Assembly: GCF_010111755.1 (NCBI RefSeq)
Contig: NC_088962.1
Span: 434,001 to 498,000, forward strand
Origin: Nakaseomyces glabratus
Taxonomy: Eukaryota > Ascomycota > Saccharomycetes > Saccharomycetales > Saccharomycetaceae
Length of the DNA stretch: 64,000 bases
Direction: 5' to 3'
The notes below the pieces were generated by a model. The model ran no database searches. It worked only from the letters and a program-made list of their open reading frames with translations, and had not been told where the DNA came from. The first letter of the stretch is position 1. Each line of letters begins with the position of its first letter. The translations under genes and the position numbers were made by a program. This document shows, one piece after another, positions 47,960-56,387 of the stretch.

Positions 47960-49369
47960 TTATTCCAAACTGTACTCTGCTAGAACTTCATTAAGTTCTT
48001 GTTCATTATTCTTTGGCCACGGCACATTCAAATTTTTTACGCCTTGCATAGTTACTATACACCCATAGCATAGATCAACGTCATCCCCCTGTTCCCACAC
48101 TCTATCACGCAGTTGATAATATGCTGTAGTTTCGAGCCCAATATGAGAAGTTGCCCATTTTTCATGCAAATCCCTTTCCAATTGAGATTCTAGAGGTTGC
48201 CCTACATTCACTGTAATGTCTCGGAGCCATTTAGAAACATCATCATGAACAGTTGACTTACATATACGGCAGTGTTTTTCTCCGAGAGTAGCTAGCGGTT
48301 CATCTAATTTATCACCAGTCCTCAAAACAGTGGCAATGACATTAGAATATTCGCCTTCAATATCATTGAAATATTTACGGGCAAGTTCATTGATGGTCAT
48401 ATTTTTAGCTAATCTCTGATTTCCAATATGCTTTTCTTTCTTTAATTTATTGACAAGCAAACTATCCTGTAATTCATACTTTATTAAATATTTTGATAAG
48501 TCAAATAAAGCACAGTAAGCATCAACTTCTGTCAGGAGGATATCCTTTAGTGGATACAAATTTTTGAATCTTGATCCATAATTGACGTCTAAATTGGTAG
48601 TATTTAGCTTTGATGATATTTGCGCACCTCTTCCTTTAACAACGCAGGAAATAATTTCATCCGCAAGTCTTGTCATCGAATGGCCCCACAGAATTGCCTT
48701 CTGACCATTTTGGTATGCATATTTCTTCACCAGATGCTTAGTTACAAAATCAATTATATCCTCTTTTGTAGAACGATTTGGACAACTAGTCAGTACTGTT
48801 TGCAATGAGAGATTTGCGTGCTCGGACTCATTAATAGATACTTGTCTTCCTGTGAACTCGACGTTATGTAAGACAACCTGATCGATTAGCTCCTTATCAA
48901 TCTCAAACATGCTGTCCAAACATAATGTGTGGAACCTAATATTATCTTTATTCTCTGAATATCTAACAGTTGATAGTTCCTTTATGTTTGACTGGATATT
49001 TGTTAGTAGCTCGTCATTAGACTCTCTGTAACATATAAGCACATCAACATTAAACCCTGTCTTTTGATGCTGCATCTTTTGTTCCAATAGAGTCAAATGC
49101 ACAATATCTAACATCATTAGTGAGGACGATCCAAAGGAAAGTGGAATCAGAATAGTTGAATTCTTATTCTGTTGTTCAGCTTCTTCCGCTGATCTTATTT
49201 TGTCCTTATACATTACTTTAAAAATGTCTCTGTAATAATCATCGGACATCATTTGCTTTCTTTGCTTCTGCATGACAAATACCCTAAAGCACTCAGCACA
49301 AAATAGTTCCTTTCTAGAAATAACTTCCACCGCATTCTTATTACAACGTTGGCACTGTTCGGCAGTCAT
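47960..49369 (-). CDS. NCS2: tRNA wobble-uridine thiolation protein Ncs2 (Ctu2)
   Basis: A 469-residue protein (S. cerevisiae 493 aa) that partners Ncs6 to make the 2-thio group of mcm5s2U34 in tRNAs for Lys, Glu and Gln. Two CxxC pairs occur near the N-terminus (CQRC, CAEC) and two more near the C-terminus (CRIC, CYGC), as in the family. The PP-loop region reads SFGSSS, a degenerate form of the SGGxDS ATP loop kept in Ncs6, which fits a structural partner. The ATG at 49369 follows directly on an A-rich leader. The promoter side has a palindromic PAC element. Neighbours DCP2 and TOM70 match the S. cerevisiae order. Confidence 0.93.
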   Translation of the reverse strand: MTAEQCQRCNKNAVEVISRKELFCAECFRVFVMQKQRKQMMSDDYYRDIFKVMYKDKIRSAEEAEQQNKNSTILIPLSFGSSSLMMLDIVHLTLLEQKMQHQKTGFNVDVLICYRESNDELLTNIQSNIKELSTVRYSENKDNIRFHTLCLDSMFEIDKELIDQVVLHNVEFTGRQVSINESEHANLSLQTVLTSCPNRSTKEDIIDFVTKHLVKKYAYQNGQKAILWGHSMTRLADEIISCVVKGRGAQISSKLNTTNLDVNYGSRFKNLYPLKDILLTEVDAYCALFDLSKYLIKYELQDSLLVNKLKKEKHIGNQRLAKNMTINELARKYFNDIEGEYSNVIATVLRTGDKLDEPLATLGEKHCRICKSTVHDDVSKWLRDITVNVGQPLESQLERDLHEKWATSHIGLETTAYYQLRDRVWEQGDDVDLCYGCIVTMQGVKNLNVPWPKNNEQELNEVLAEYSLE

Positions 49370-50089
49370 TTTTTTTTTATATTCTTATGATAAGCAAATA
49401 TTTGCTGCTATTCAAAATCTTTAATTATTAATGCGTTTTTATCGTTTGGTCTGGCCTTTTTCAATACTATATAAGGACCTGCTTTACCTGATGTTGACAA
49501 AGTGGAACTGACACATTCCAATAACAACTATAACTTATGAAAGGGTCCTATTCAGATTTGATTCAATGATTCTTTTCTGAATTAATAATCATCACTTCTG
49601 TCACTAGCTCATCGCGATGAGCTTCAATTTTTTTTTTTTCTTGGTAGCTCACTTACAAATACGTTACCCGCATGTTTTTTTTCACAGACCACAAGAGTAA
49701 GTCAATCATCTGATTACATCCTCGTACACTCACATTTTCTGTTCTTGTGCCCACCAGTCGCAATCCGAAGTAGCTGAATCATGTACCAAATGCAACTTGG
49801 TATCGGTGATTGAAGTTTGAATTGGTATATCTAGCAGATGGTTTTATCAAGAATTATCTGAGGATTCATATTTGTGGAACCTTAGATAACCTAGGAAAAA
49901 AAAGAGGTACTGTCAGGTTATTCATTCAAATTGTTTCGAGAAATCTGATTTCAACTCCTGGATAAGTCTTCCTGTTCCCATTTGACTAGACACACGTTCT
50001 AAGTGAATTATAATTTAAGCATCAGTTGAATAGTATTTCAAAAGGTCTCGTATCTGGCAGAGAATAATTGAAAACAAAAGGGTGAAAAT
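49370..50089. promoter_or_regulatory. divergent promoter of NCS2 and TOM70
   Basis: About 720 bp. The main landmark is an 18-bp perfect palindrome at 49606-49623 made of two head-to-head PAC motifs, followed by a T12 tract. It is about 240 bp from NCS2 and 470 bp from TOM70. Confidence 0.65.
49606..49623. promoter_or_regulatory. palindromic double PAC motif
   Basis: AGCTCATCGCGATGAGCT reads the same on both strands and contains GCGATGAG in each direction, overlapping by the central GC/CG. The adjacent T tract resembles an RRPE partner. Confidence 0.8.
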
Positions 50090-51853
50090 ATGAGTTCTGA
50101 CAGTAACACCGTTGGGTTTTGGGTAAAAAATAAGAAAGCAGTGGTCGCATCTGTTGCTACCGTTTCTGCCGTTGTGGCGGCTTATTTCTATTATAAGCAA
50201 GTACAGGAGCTGAAGAAATCATTGGATGATGGCAATGATGTTGGTACAGCATCATCTAAAGTCGAGTACAAGTATCTTATGATAAATGATGAGCCAGATA
50301 TTGAGTTGATGAAATTAGCAGAGACTGCCGAAAAGAATGAATATGCTTCTGAATTAAAAAAGAGAGGTAATGCCTATTTTAAGGTCAAGGATTATGAAAA
50401 CGCTATAAACTACTATAAGTTTGCTCTCCAGTTGAAAAACGATCCTGTTTTCTACTCAAATATGGCAGCTTGTTATATATCATTAGAGCATAATAAAGAA
50501 GCTATTGAGGCATGTAGCAAGGCTTTGGAACTCAACCCTGACTACTCTAAAGTTCTCTTGAAGAGAGCCGCAGTCTATGAAAATATCGGGAAGTTCGCTG
50601 ACGCTTTGTTGGATTTAACTGCAGTGTCGCTAAATGGTGATTACAATGATGCTACCATACAACCTATTGTCGAACGTGTTTTGAATAAGCAAGCAATGAT
50701 GGCATTGAAGGATCACCTTGAAGCTTCTGAAAAGAACAAAGTGCTACCTTCATACACATCCATGGCTGCCTTTTTCGGTGTATTCGATGCGGAAACTGAT
50801 ATTCCAGGACATGATGCTACTGAAGAGTCGGACAAAATATTATCGGACGCCTTGACACATTTATATAGTCAAACAAAAGAAGGATATGACAGATGCGACA
50901 GTGAATTTACAAAAGCAACTGAATTGTATAAAGCAAAACTTGAGAATGACAGAACAAATAGTGTTACTAATGAAAAGGCTGCTATTGCTTTTGAACATAC
51001 TGCTATCCTGAGCTTTTTGAAAAACGATCCTTTAACTGCAAGAGAATTGGTTGATGAAGCAATCAAGTTGCATCCAAGACCAAAATCTTATATCTACCTT
51101 GGATTGTTAATGGCTGACAAGGGCTTGGATGAAGAATACTATAGTAACTTCCAGAAAGCTATAGATCTAGATCCAAATATGGCAGCTATCTATTATCATC
51201 GCGGTCAAATGAATTTCATAATTCAAAAGTATGAAAAGGCTGGGGAAGACTTCGACAAGGCTAAGGAATGTGATCCAACCAATATTTTTCCTTACATCCA
51301 ATTAGCTTGTATGTCTTATCGTGAAGGACATTTTGATGATTGTGAAACACTCTTCAGTGAAGCTAGAAGAAAATTCCCTGATGCACCAGAAGTCCCTAAT
51401 TTCTTTGCTGAGATTCTCTCCGATAAGGGAGAAATCGAGAAGGCGGCTGCTGAATATGACAAGGCAATTGAACTAGAAAGTAAATCAGAAAACATTCATG
51501 TCGGTATAGCACCATTGGTTGGTAAGGCCACCACATTACTGAAATATCCTACAGTGGAGAACTTCATTGAAGCTGACGATCTATTTGAACAAGCTAACAA
51601 TGAAGACCCACGTTCCGAAAAGGCGAAGATGGGCCTAGCTCAATGCAAATTACAACAAGAAGACTTAGATGATGCTATTCGTCTGTTTGAAGAAGCTGCT
51701 ATATTATGTAGAACATTGGATGAGAAGCTCCAGGCAACTACTTTTGCTGAAGCTACCAAAGTTCAAATGAGAGTTAGGGCGGATGAAAGGTTACAAGCCA
51801 AAACCATGAAAGCTTTGGATGAAATTCGTCGTAATGGTGGACAAGGATTTTGA
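50090..51853 (+). CDS. TOM70: mitochondrial import receptor Tom70
   Basis: A 587-residue outer-membrane receptor (S. cerevisiae 617 aa) for carrier-type and other internal-signal preproteins delivered by Hsp70/Hsp90. An N-terminal membrane anchor spans about residues 17-35, with basic residues before it. TPR repeats fill the rest: a clamp-type set at about 85-200 (RGNAYFKVKDYENAINYY, then AACYISLEHN) and the preprotein-binding set from about 330 to the end. The ATG at 50090 gives the expected N-in anchor. A Puf3-type UGUACAUA lies in the downstream region. Between NCS2 and MRP35 as in S. cerevisiae. Confidence 0.96.
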   Translation: MSSDSNTVGFWVKNKKAVVASVATVSAVVAAYFYYKQVQELKKSLDDGNDVGTASSKVEYKYLMINDEPDIELMKLAETAEKNEYASELKKRGNAYFKVKDYENAINYYKFALQLKNDPVFYSNMAACYISLEHNKEAIEACSKALELNPDYSKVLLKRAAVYENIGKFADALLDLTAVSLNGDYNDATIQPIVERVLNKQAMMALKDHLEASEKNKVLPSYTSMAAFFGVFDAETDIPGHDATEESDKILSDALTHLYSQTKEGYDRCDSEFTKATELYKAKLENDRTNSVTNEKAAIAFEHTAILSFLKNDPLTARELVDEAIKLHPRPKSYIYLGLLMADKGLDEEYYSNFQKAIDLDPNMAAIYYHRGQMNFIIQKYEKAGEDFDKAKECDPTNIFPYIQLACMSYREGHFDDCETLFSEARRKFPDAPEVPNFFAEILSDKGEIEKAAAEYDKAIELESKSENIHVGIAPLVGKATTLLKYPTVENFIEADDLFEQANNEDPRSEKAKMGLAQCKLQQEDLDDAIRLFEEAAILCRTLDEKLQATTFAEATKVQMRVRADERLQAKTMKALDEIRRNGGQGF

Positions 51854-52368
51854 ATAAGCGAGCTCCTAAACCAGACTCTACTCTTATTTATCTACTTATG
51901 CCCACACATTATGATAAAGACACTAATTTTGCAATATTCAGGCATCCTTTCATACCCAAATTATTAGGTTGTTATTATAATAATTTGTTAAATGATTTGA
52001 GATATTTAACTGCTTGCCTTCTGAAGAGTTTGGAATACAAATACATTTATTTGACTTTGTTTATCTCTGTAAATATTATTTTTGTACATAACAATAAATC
52101 GCAGTTGCATTTGAAGAATATTAATCCTCTAGCATATCAATCTCGTTTTACGAAAAGTAGGAATCTGCCTTGAACGCTAAGTTGTTTTAAATCATCATAA
52201 TAGAGGTGGAATACAAATTGTAGGGAAGTGTAGTGCTGTTAGTACCTAATATTTAGAGAACCTTGAGCTTAATACTTTTGAAGGATAAATATATCACACG
52301 TTATATCCTATCTTTAACTTCTAGATTTCTTCTTTAATTTGGAGAAAAAGCGACGATCAACTTTTACA
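51854..52368. other. intergenic: TOM70 3' UTR and MRP35 promoter
   Basis: About 515 bp. The TOM70 frame is followed at once by a second, short open frame with no recognised product, probably chance. A Puf3-like site is at 52083-52090. Confidence 0.5.
52083..52090 (+). promoter_or_regulatory. Puf3-like site downstream of TOM70
   Basis: TGTACATA matches UGUANAUA about 230 nt after the TOM70 stop codon. Puf3 binds mRNAs of nuclear-encoded mitochondrial proteins. Whether this lies within the mRNA is not known. Confidence 0.35.
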
Positions 52369-52656
52369 ATGACTCTATTCAATAATGCTATAACAGCGTG
52401 CACATCTCGATTGTTGAGTATGAAAACTATGGGGGTATCTTCTTTTGGAATGGTATTTTGCAGAACGCTGATGAAGACTCATAGGGGTGCTTTAAAAAGA
52501 TGGCGTCAAACTAGTACTGGTTTCAAGAGGGGTATTGCAGGTAGAAAGCATGGTAATATTGGGTGGTCACATCGGTCTTTAAAAAGTCTTACAGGTAGAA
52601 CTGATGCTCATCCTACACAAATGAAACGTTTGAGAAGGCTAATGCCTTATAAATAA
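52369..52656 (+). CDS. MRP35: mitochondrial ribosomal protein bL35m
   Basis: From the ATG at 52369 this codes 95 residues (S. cerevisiae Ynl122c 115 aa). The N-terminal about 35 residues are rich in Thr, Ser, Arg and hydrophobics and lack acidic residues, fitting a mitochondrial presequence. The rest is basic and has the bL35 signature, with KTHRGALKRW early and a Gly/Lys/His core. It belongs to the large subunit of the mitochondrial ribosome. The frame is open a little upstream but without an ATG. A strong Puf3 site follows in the 3' region. Converges with NMA111. Confidence 0.88.
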   Translation: MTLFNNAITACTSRLLSMKTMGVSSFGMVFCRTLMKTHRGALKRWRQTSTGFKRGIAGRKHGNIGWSHRSLKSLTGRTDAHPTQMKRLRRLMPYK

Positions 52657-52969
52657 AACTGTCTTGAATTGGTTTCACGAAAGACAGTTATTTGATAAGT
52701 TTATCGATAAGTTTATCGATATTCCAGTCAATACTACAAAAAAGCATTTAAATAATTAGGCTTTGTCATATCTCATGTATATATAACAGTAACTATGCAA
52801 GCATTAGCAAGAATTAGTAAATATTTGCGTATAAACAATCAAAATTCATTACTATAAATATCTAATGATTAAATTAAATGAAATTAATATTAATAGCTAT
52901 GTAAATGAAATTTGGGTGACCAAATGTAAATGCCACTTATATTCATTACACAACTGTTATGCAGTAGAA
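52657..52969. other. convergent 3' regions of MRP35 and NMA111
   Basis: About 310 bp. It contains a doubled GATAAGTTTATC unit (52694-52720), which can form weak hairpins, and a Puf3 site at 52776-52783. Confidence 0.55.
52776..52783 (+). promoter_or_regulatory. Puf3 binding site in MRP35 3' UTR
   Basis: TGTATATA, with the preferred C two bases before it (CATGTATATA), about 120 nt after the MRP35 stop. Mitochondrial ribosomal protein mRNAs are the classic Puf3 targets in yeasts. Confidence 0.65.
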
Positions 52970-55909
52970 TTATTTGGGGATCTCTTGGGAGTTATTATAT
53001 TCTTTCTCAATCCATTTTCCTGTGTCCTTATTCTTCTTCAATTCAGCGGTTGGGAAGTAATGGTAATTTGTTTTTAGTGAAATAGCAAAAGGCACATTAT
53101 CAAAGGTCATCATCCGGATCTTACAGTATGTGTTATCGGGTATTTGGCGTACTACCTCTAAAAATTTATCAAGGTCAGGAGTTGGGATTTCATTAACATG
53201 AGTAATGAAATTAGTGGCTGATATACCATACTGAATGGCTGGTGAAGATTCTCCCCTAAATGTACAATACACCCCCTTTGGAATGTCAGACATAGCTTGT
53301 CTTACCGCATGATGAGGCTTTTGAAGTATACAACCAGCAAAGATAACAATCTGGTCAGTCTCATCTACTTGAACTGTTTTCATGTCTAAATCGACTATTT
53401 TACCATCTCTGACAACCTTGAAATGTAAGACATGGGAGTCGATATTTTCATCAGAAGCATGAACGATACCTGATAACTGATCCATTTCAGTAACAAGTTT
53501 ATCATTAACAGATAATATAACATCACCTGTCTGTAATTTAACTGTTTCTTCGGTGTATGAAACTCTGGAGACGGTAATGAACTGGAGTCTATTATTAGAC
53601 TCGGCTTCCATTTTTTGGATCCATTCCTCAGGAACACCTCTAATTCTGGCATGCAATATAGAGATAGACCCAAAACCAGCATCAATTATATGAACTTGAG
53701 GTTTCTTCCCTGACTTTAATATATTGATAACATTCTTACAATCCATGATATCTAGCCCCATCAAATATACCTTTTCTTTGTTTTCTTGTCTTTCGCCGAG
53801 GAAGGATAGCCATAGAGCTCTGACTGTACCATCTTGATCTGTCATAATACCAAAATTGCATCTAGGGCTAATGTTACTATCAATAGAAATAGCTTCTAGG
53901 TTGGTAGCTCTATATCTTGGTATTAAGTTACTTGGAATACTGACGGAGGAAATATCCGTCACAGATGTTTCAGAGGTTATCAATCTATTATTATGTGTAT
54001 AACCAATAAATTGTGCGCTTTCGCCCCTTTTCATCCTTCTATTCGAAAGCTTTGGAGTTACCACTGGTGCCTTTACTAGATTTGGATCGTATTTCACAAT
54101 AGCATAGTTTTGCATTGGGTGTAGAAATTCAATGGTAGCTGGTATGACGATAGAATCCGCAATAGTGACAAATACATCTAAACAATCATGTGGAACTGCT
54201 CTTCTAGAAACAATTACATAACCCTGTTCGGCATCAATAATTAAACCTGAGGTTTTTAAAGTTTCGGCAGAAAGGGAATCAATTGGAATAGCTGCAACAG
54301 TATGAACCATACATAAGGAGCTGGAAAGTTTGGCAATTTCAGGATTAGTGGAAGGTATTGGTATAAATTTGGCTGTGTGTGGTTTCAAAGGTTCTTCAGA
54401 AATAGGATCAGCAACATTAGTGTAGTCCCAAATACCAGTTTTATCATTACGCTCATATATTCTGAACTCACTACACCAGTGACGATCAATATAGATAGAA
54501 GTAACATTAGGAGAGTGTTGATCAGTCAAATGGTGATATCTCACAGTCACTCTTGATTTATCAGGGATTGTTTTCATAACTTCAACAAATGCGTCAAGAT
54601 TTGGTGTGTCTTGATAGTTTACTGAGTCTACAATCCAGCCTATCTTTTCTTTATTATCAAAATTAAATGATCCTGAGGCACTACTCAAAAATACACCTCT
54701 GATTGGTAGAGCATAGAATCTTGCCATTTGATAAGACAACTCATTGAAAGTAGCGCCACATACTTCGACATATTTTGATGGTGTGATGGCATGTAAATCG
54801 CCAATTGTACAAGTCACATTGATGTCAGTACCGCCTCTTTGAACAGTAAACTCAACGTTGTTACCAACATTTGAGTCTAGAATATCATCAACTTGAATAA
54901 ATGTGGATATTCTCTGGCCATTTATAGCAATTAAAATATCACCTTCTTTAATTTTGCCATCCGATGGACCCTCTCTTAAAATAGTTTCTGCCACTAATAA
55001 TCCAATTCTATCAGGGAATAAAGCCCTAGACGTAGACTCGTGTTCAGGTGTCAGACCCAATCTCTTACATTCATCATATGGTTTCAATAACCATTGAGTT
55101 TGAATAGTACCCCTAGTGATAGGTTGATCGGCTTGTATACATTTAAGAGCACGGAGGATTCTATCCAGCGGAAGAAAGAAGTCAGTTGAAGCCTCAGTAG
55201 ACCCTCCGGCTTGTAGTGCAACGGCATAACCATCAACATTAACGACAGGGGAACCACTAGACCCACCAGAAGCAGAAGCAGCAGCTTGAATATATTCTGT
55301 GTTGAAATCATTATAAGTTAGTTCACCATAATCTGGTGCATTTCTATCAATTCTGCTAATGAAACCAGCTAAAATACTTAGCTTCTCACCAGCATCATTA
55401 CCAACAACTCTGATTTCTGAACCAACTTTGGCCAAAGATGGTTTTAATTCAAGGGCATGTATTTTGGTGTATTTAATCTTCTTAGGATCAAATTTCAGGA
55501 AACCAAAATCGTGCACAGGGTCTCTGTAAATAGGAATAACGTCACATTCTTCATGATTATCAAAAACTACATAGCCCACAAATGGACCAGCTCCAACAAC
55601 ATGTCTATTTGTCAAAATAATACCTAACTCTGAGTCAACAACAAAGCCCGTTGCCTCAGACACAAGTGCGGGATCGCAATCGAACGGCGCCACTTGAGCA
55701 AAGTGAATGGATACAACAGCTTTGACAACTTTAGAGATAGTATCTTGCCACTGCATATTGTTCTTTATTCCATCTTCAAAGATAGCCGTGTCTATATCTT
55801 CATCAGCCATTATACATTCATTTCCATGCTCAACGTATTGTCTTTTAGCTAAATGGTCATCTGAACTGGAGGAATGGCTTCGTTTCTTGCCCTCGTTCAT
55901 AATAGTCAT
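52970..55909 (-). CDS. NMA111: nuclear HtrA-family serine protease Nma111
   Basis: A 979-residue protein (S. cerevisiae 997 aa) made of a duplicated HtrA unit. The active protease half has His103 (TNRHVVG), Asp134 (HDFGF) and Ser218 (GSSGSP). The second half is a degenerate protease lacking the triad. PDZ-like domains follow each half. Basic clusters KKR (8-10) and AKR (21-23) form a bipartite-type nuclear signal, in keeping with its nuclear location and its role in stress-induced death through cleavage of the IAP-like Bir1. The ATG at 55909 is the first in frame. The PAC and RRPE motifs about 170-210 bp upstream are unexpected for a protease. Confidence 0.95.
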   Translation of the reverse strand: MTIMNEGKKRSHSSSSDDHLAKRQYVEHGNECIMADEDIDTAIFEDGIKNNMQWQDTISKVVKAVVSIHFAQVAPFDCDPALVSEATGFVVDSELGIILTNRHVVGAGPFVGYVVFDNHEECDVIPIYRDPVHDFGFLKFDPKKIKYTKIHALELKPSLAKVGSEIRVVGNDAGEKLSILAGFISRIDRNAPDYGELTYNDFNTEYIQAAASASGGSSGSPVVNVDGYAVALQAGGSTEASTDFFLPLDRILRALKCIQADQPITRGTIQTQWLLKPYDECKRLGLTPEHESTSRALFPDRIGLLVAETILREGPSDGKIKEGDILIAINGQRISTFIQVDDILDSNVGNNVEFTVQRGGTDINVTCTIGDLHAITPSKYVEVCGATFNELSYQMARFYALPIRGVFLSSASGSFNFDNKEKIGWIVDSVNYQDTPNLDAFVEVMKTIPDKSRVTVRYHHLTDQHSPNVTSIYIDRHWCSEFRIYERNDKTGIWDYTNVADPISEEPLKPHTAKFIPIPSTNPEIAKLSSSLCMVHTVAAIPIDSLSAETLKTSGLIIDAEQGYVIVSRRAVPHDCLDVFVTIADSIVIPATIEFLHPMQNYAIVKYDPNLVKAPVVTPKLSNRRMKRGESAQFIGYTHNNRLITSETSVTDISSVSIPSNLIPRYRATNLEAISIDSNISPRCNFGIMTDQDGTVRALWLSFLGERQENKEKVYLMGLDIMDCKNVINILKSGKKPQVHIIDAGFGSISILHARIRGVPEEWIQKMEAESNNRLQFITVSRVSYTEETVKLQTGDVILSVNDKLVTEMDQLSGIVHASDENIDSHVLHFKVVRDGKIVDLDMKTVQVDETDQIVIFAGCILQKPHHAVRQAMSDIPKGVYCTFRGESSPAIQYGISATNFITHVNEIPTPDLDKFLEVVRQIPDNTYCKIRMMTFDNVPFAISLKTNYHYFPTAELKKNKDTGKWIEKEYNNSQEIPK

Positions 55910-56076
55910 GGCTGGTTATTTTAATTATCTCTTTTTTAAGTAAAATGGGAAAGATGCAATAATTAGAAAGTATCTATAGAATTTTACGAGAAATATTGTA
56001 CTTCTATAACTCATATCATTGTATGATGGGGCACTCTGCATTATGATCACCATCAGGTTCATGGTTTTTTGACTTT

Positions 56077-56118
56077 TGAAAATTTTAAGATTTTTCCGTT
56101 TTGGGACATGCTCATCGC
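56077..56118 (-). promoter_or_regulatory. RRPE and PAC pair upstream of NMA111
   Basis: A perfect RRPE and a perfect PAC 24 bp apart, 168-209 bp before the NMA111 ATG, the distance typical of ribosome-biogenesis promoters. NAF1 reads in the same direction and ends at 56388, so NMA111 is the only close gene that starts here. Confidence 0.7.
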
Positions 56119-56165
56119 ATAGGAAATGCTGATTTTCTTTTTACATATGCAATTTGTTAATGTCA

Positions 56166-56186
56166 ATATATATATATATATATATA
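56166..56186. repeat. TA dinucleotide run
   Basis: About ten uninterrupted AT/TA units, then imperfect TATATAAATA units to about 56200. A common promoter or 3'-region microsatellite in yeast. Confidence 0.8.
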
Positions 56187-56387
56187 AATATATATAAATA
56201 TGGGGTCTCCAAATTATCTATTACAAATCTCAAGTAGAGCTCAATCCTATGTATATCATATCAAGCTCTTACATTAGAATGAAACAGTATGCTATAAAAA
56301 TCATAAAAAAATAAGGGCCTGAGTCAATGTTCAAATTGTAGTTTATAGTTTGTGTTAGATGCATTTTCACCCAATGATTATAGTTAT

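Larger units (their letters stand above)
55910..56387. promoter_or_regulatory. NMA111 promoter and NAF1 3' region
   Basis: About 480 bp. RRPE TGAAAATTTT at 56077-56086 and PAC CTCATCGC at 56111-56118 lie close together. A TA dinucleotide run covers about 56166-56186, followed by TATATAAATA units. Confidence 0.65.
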
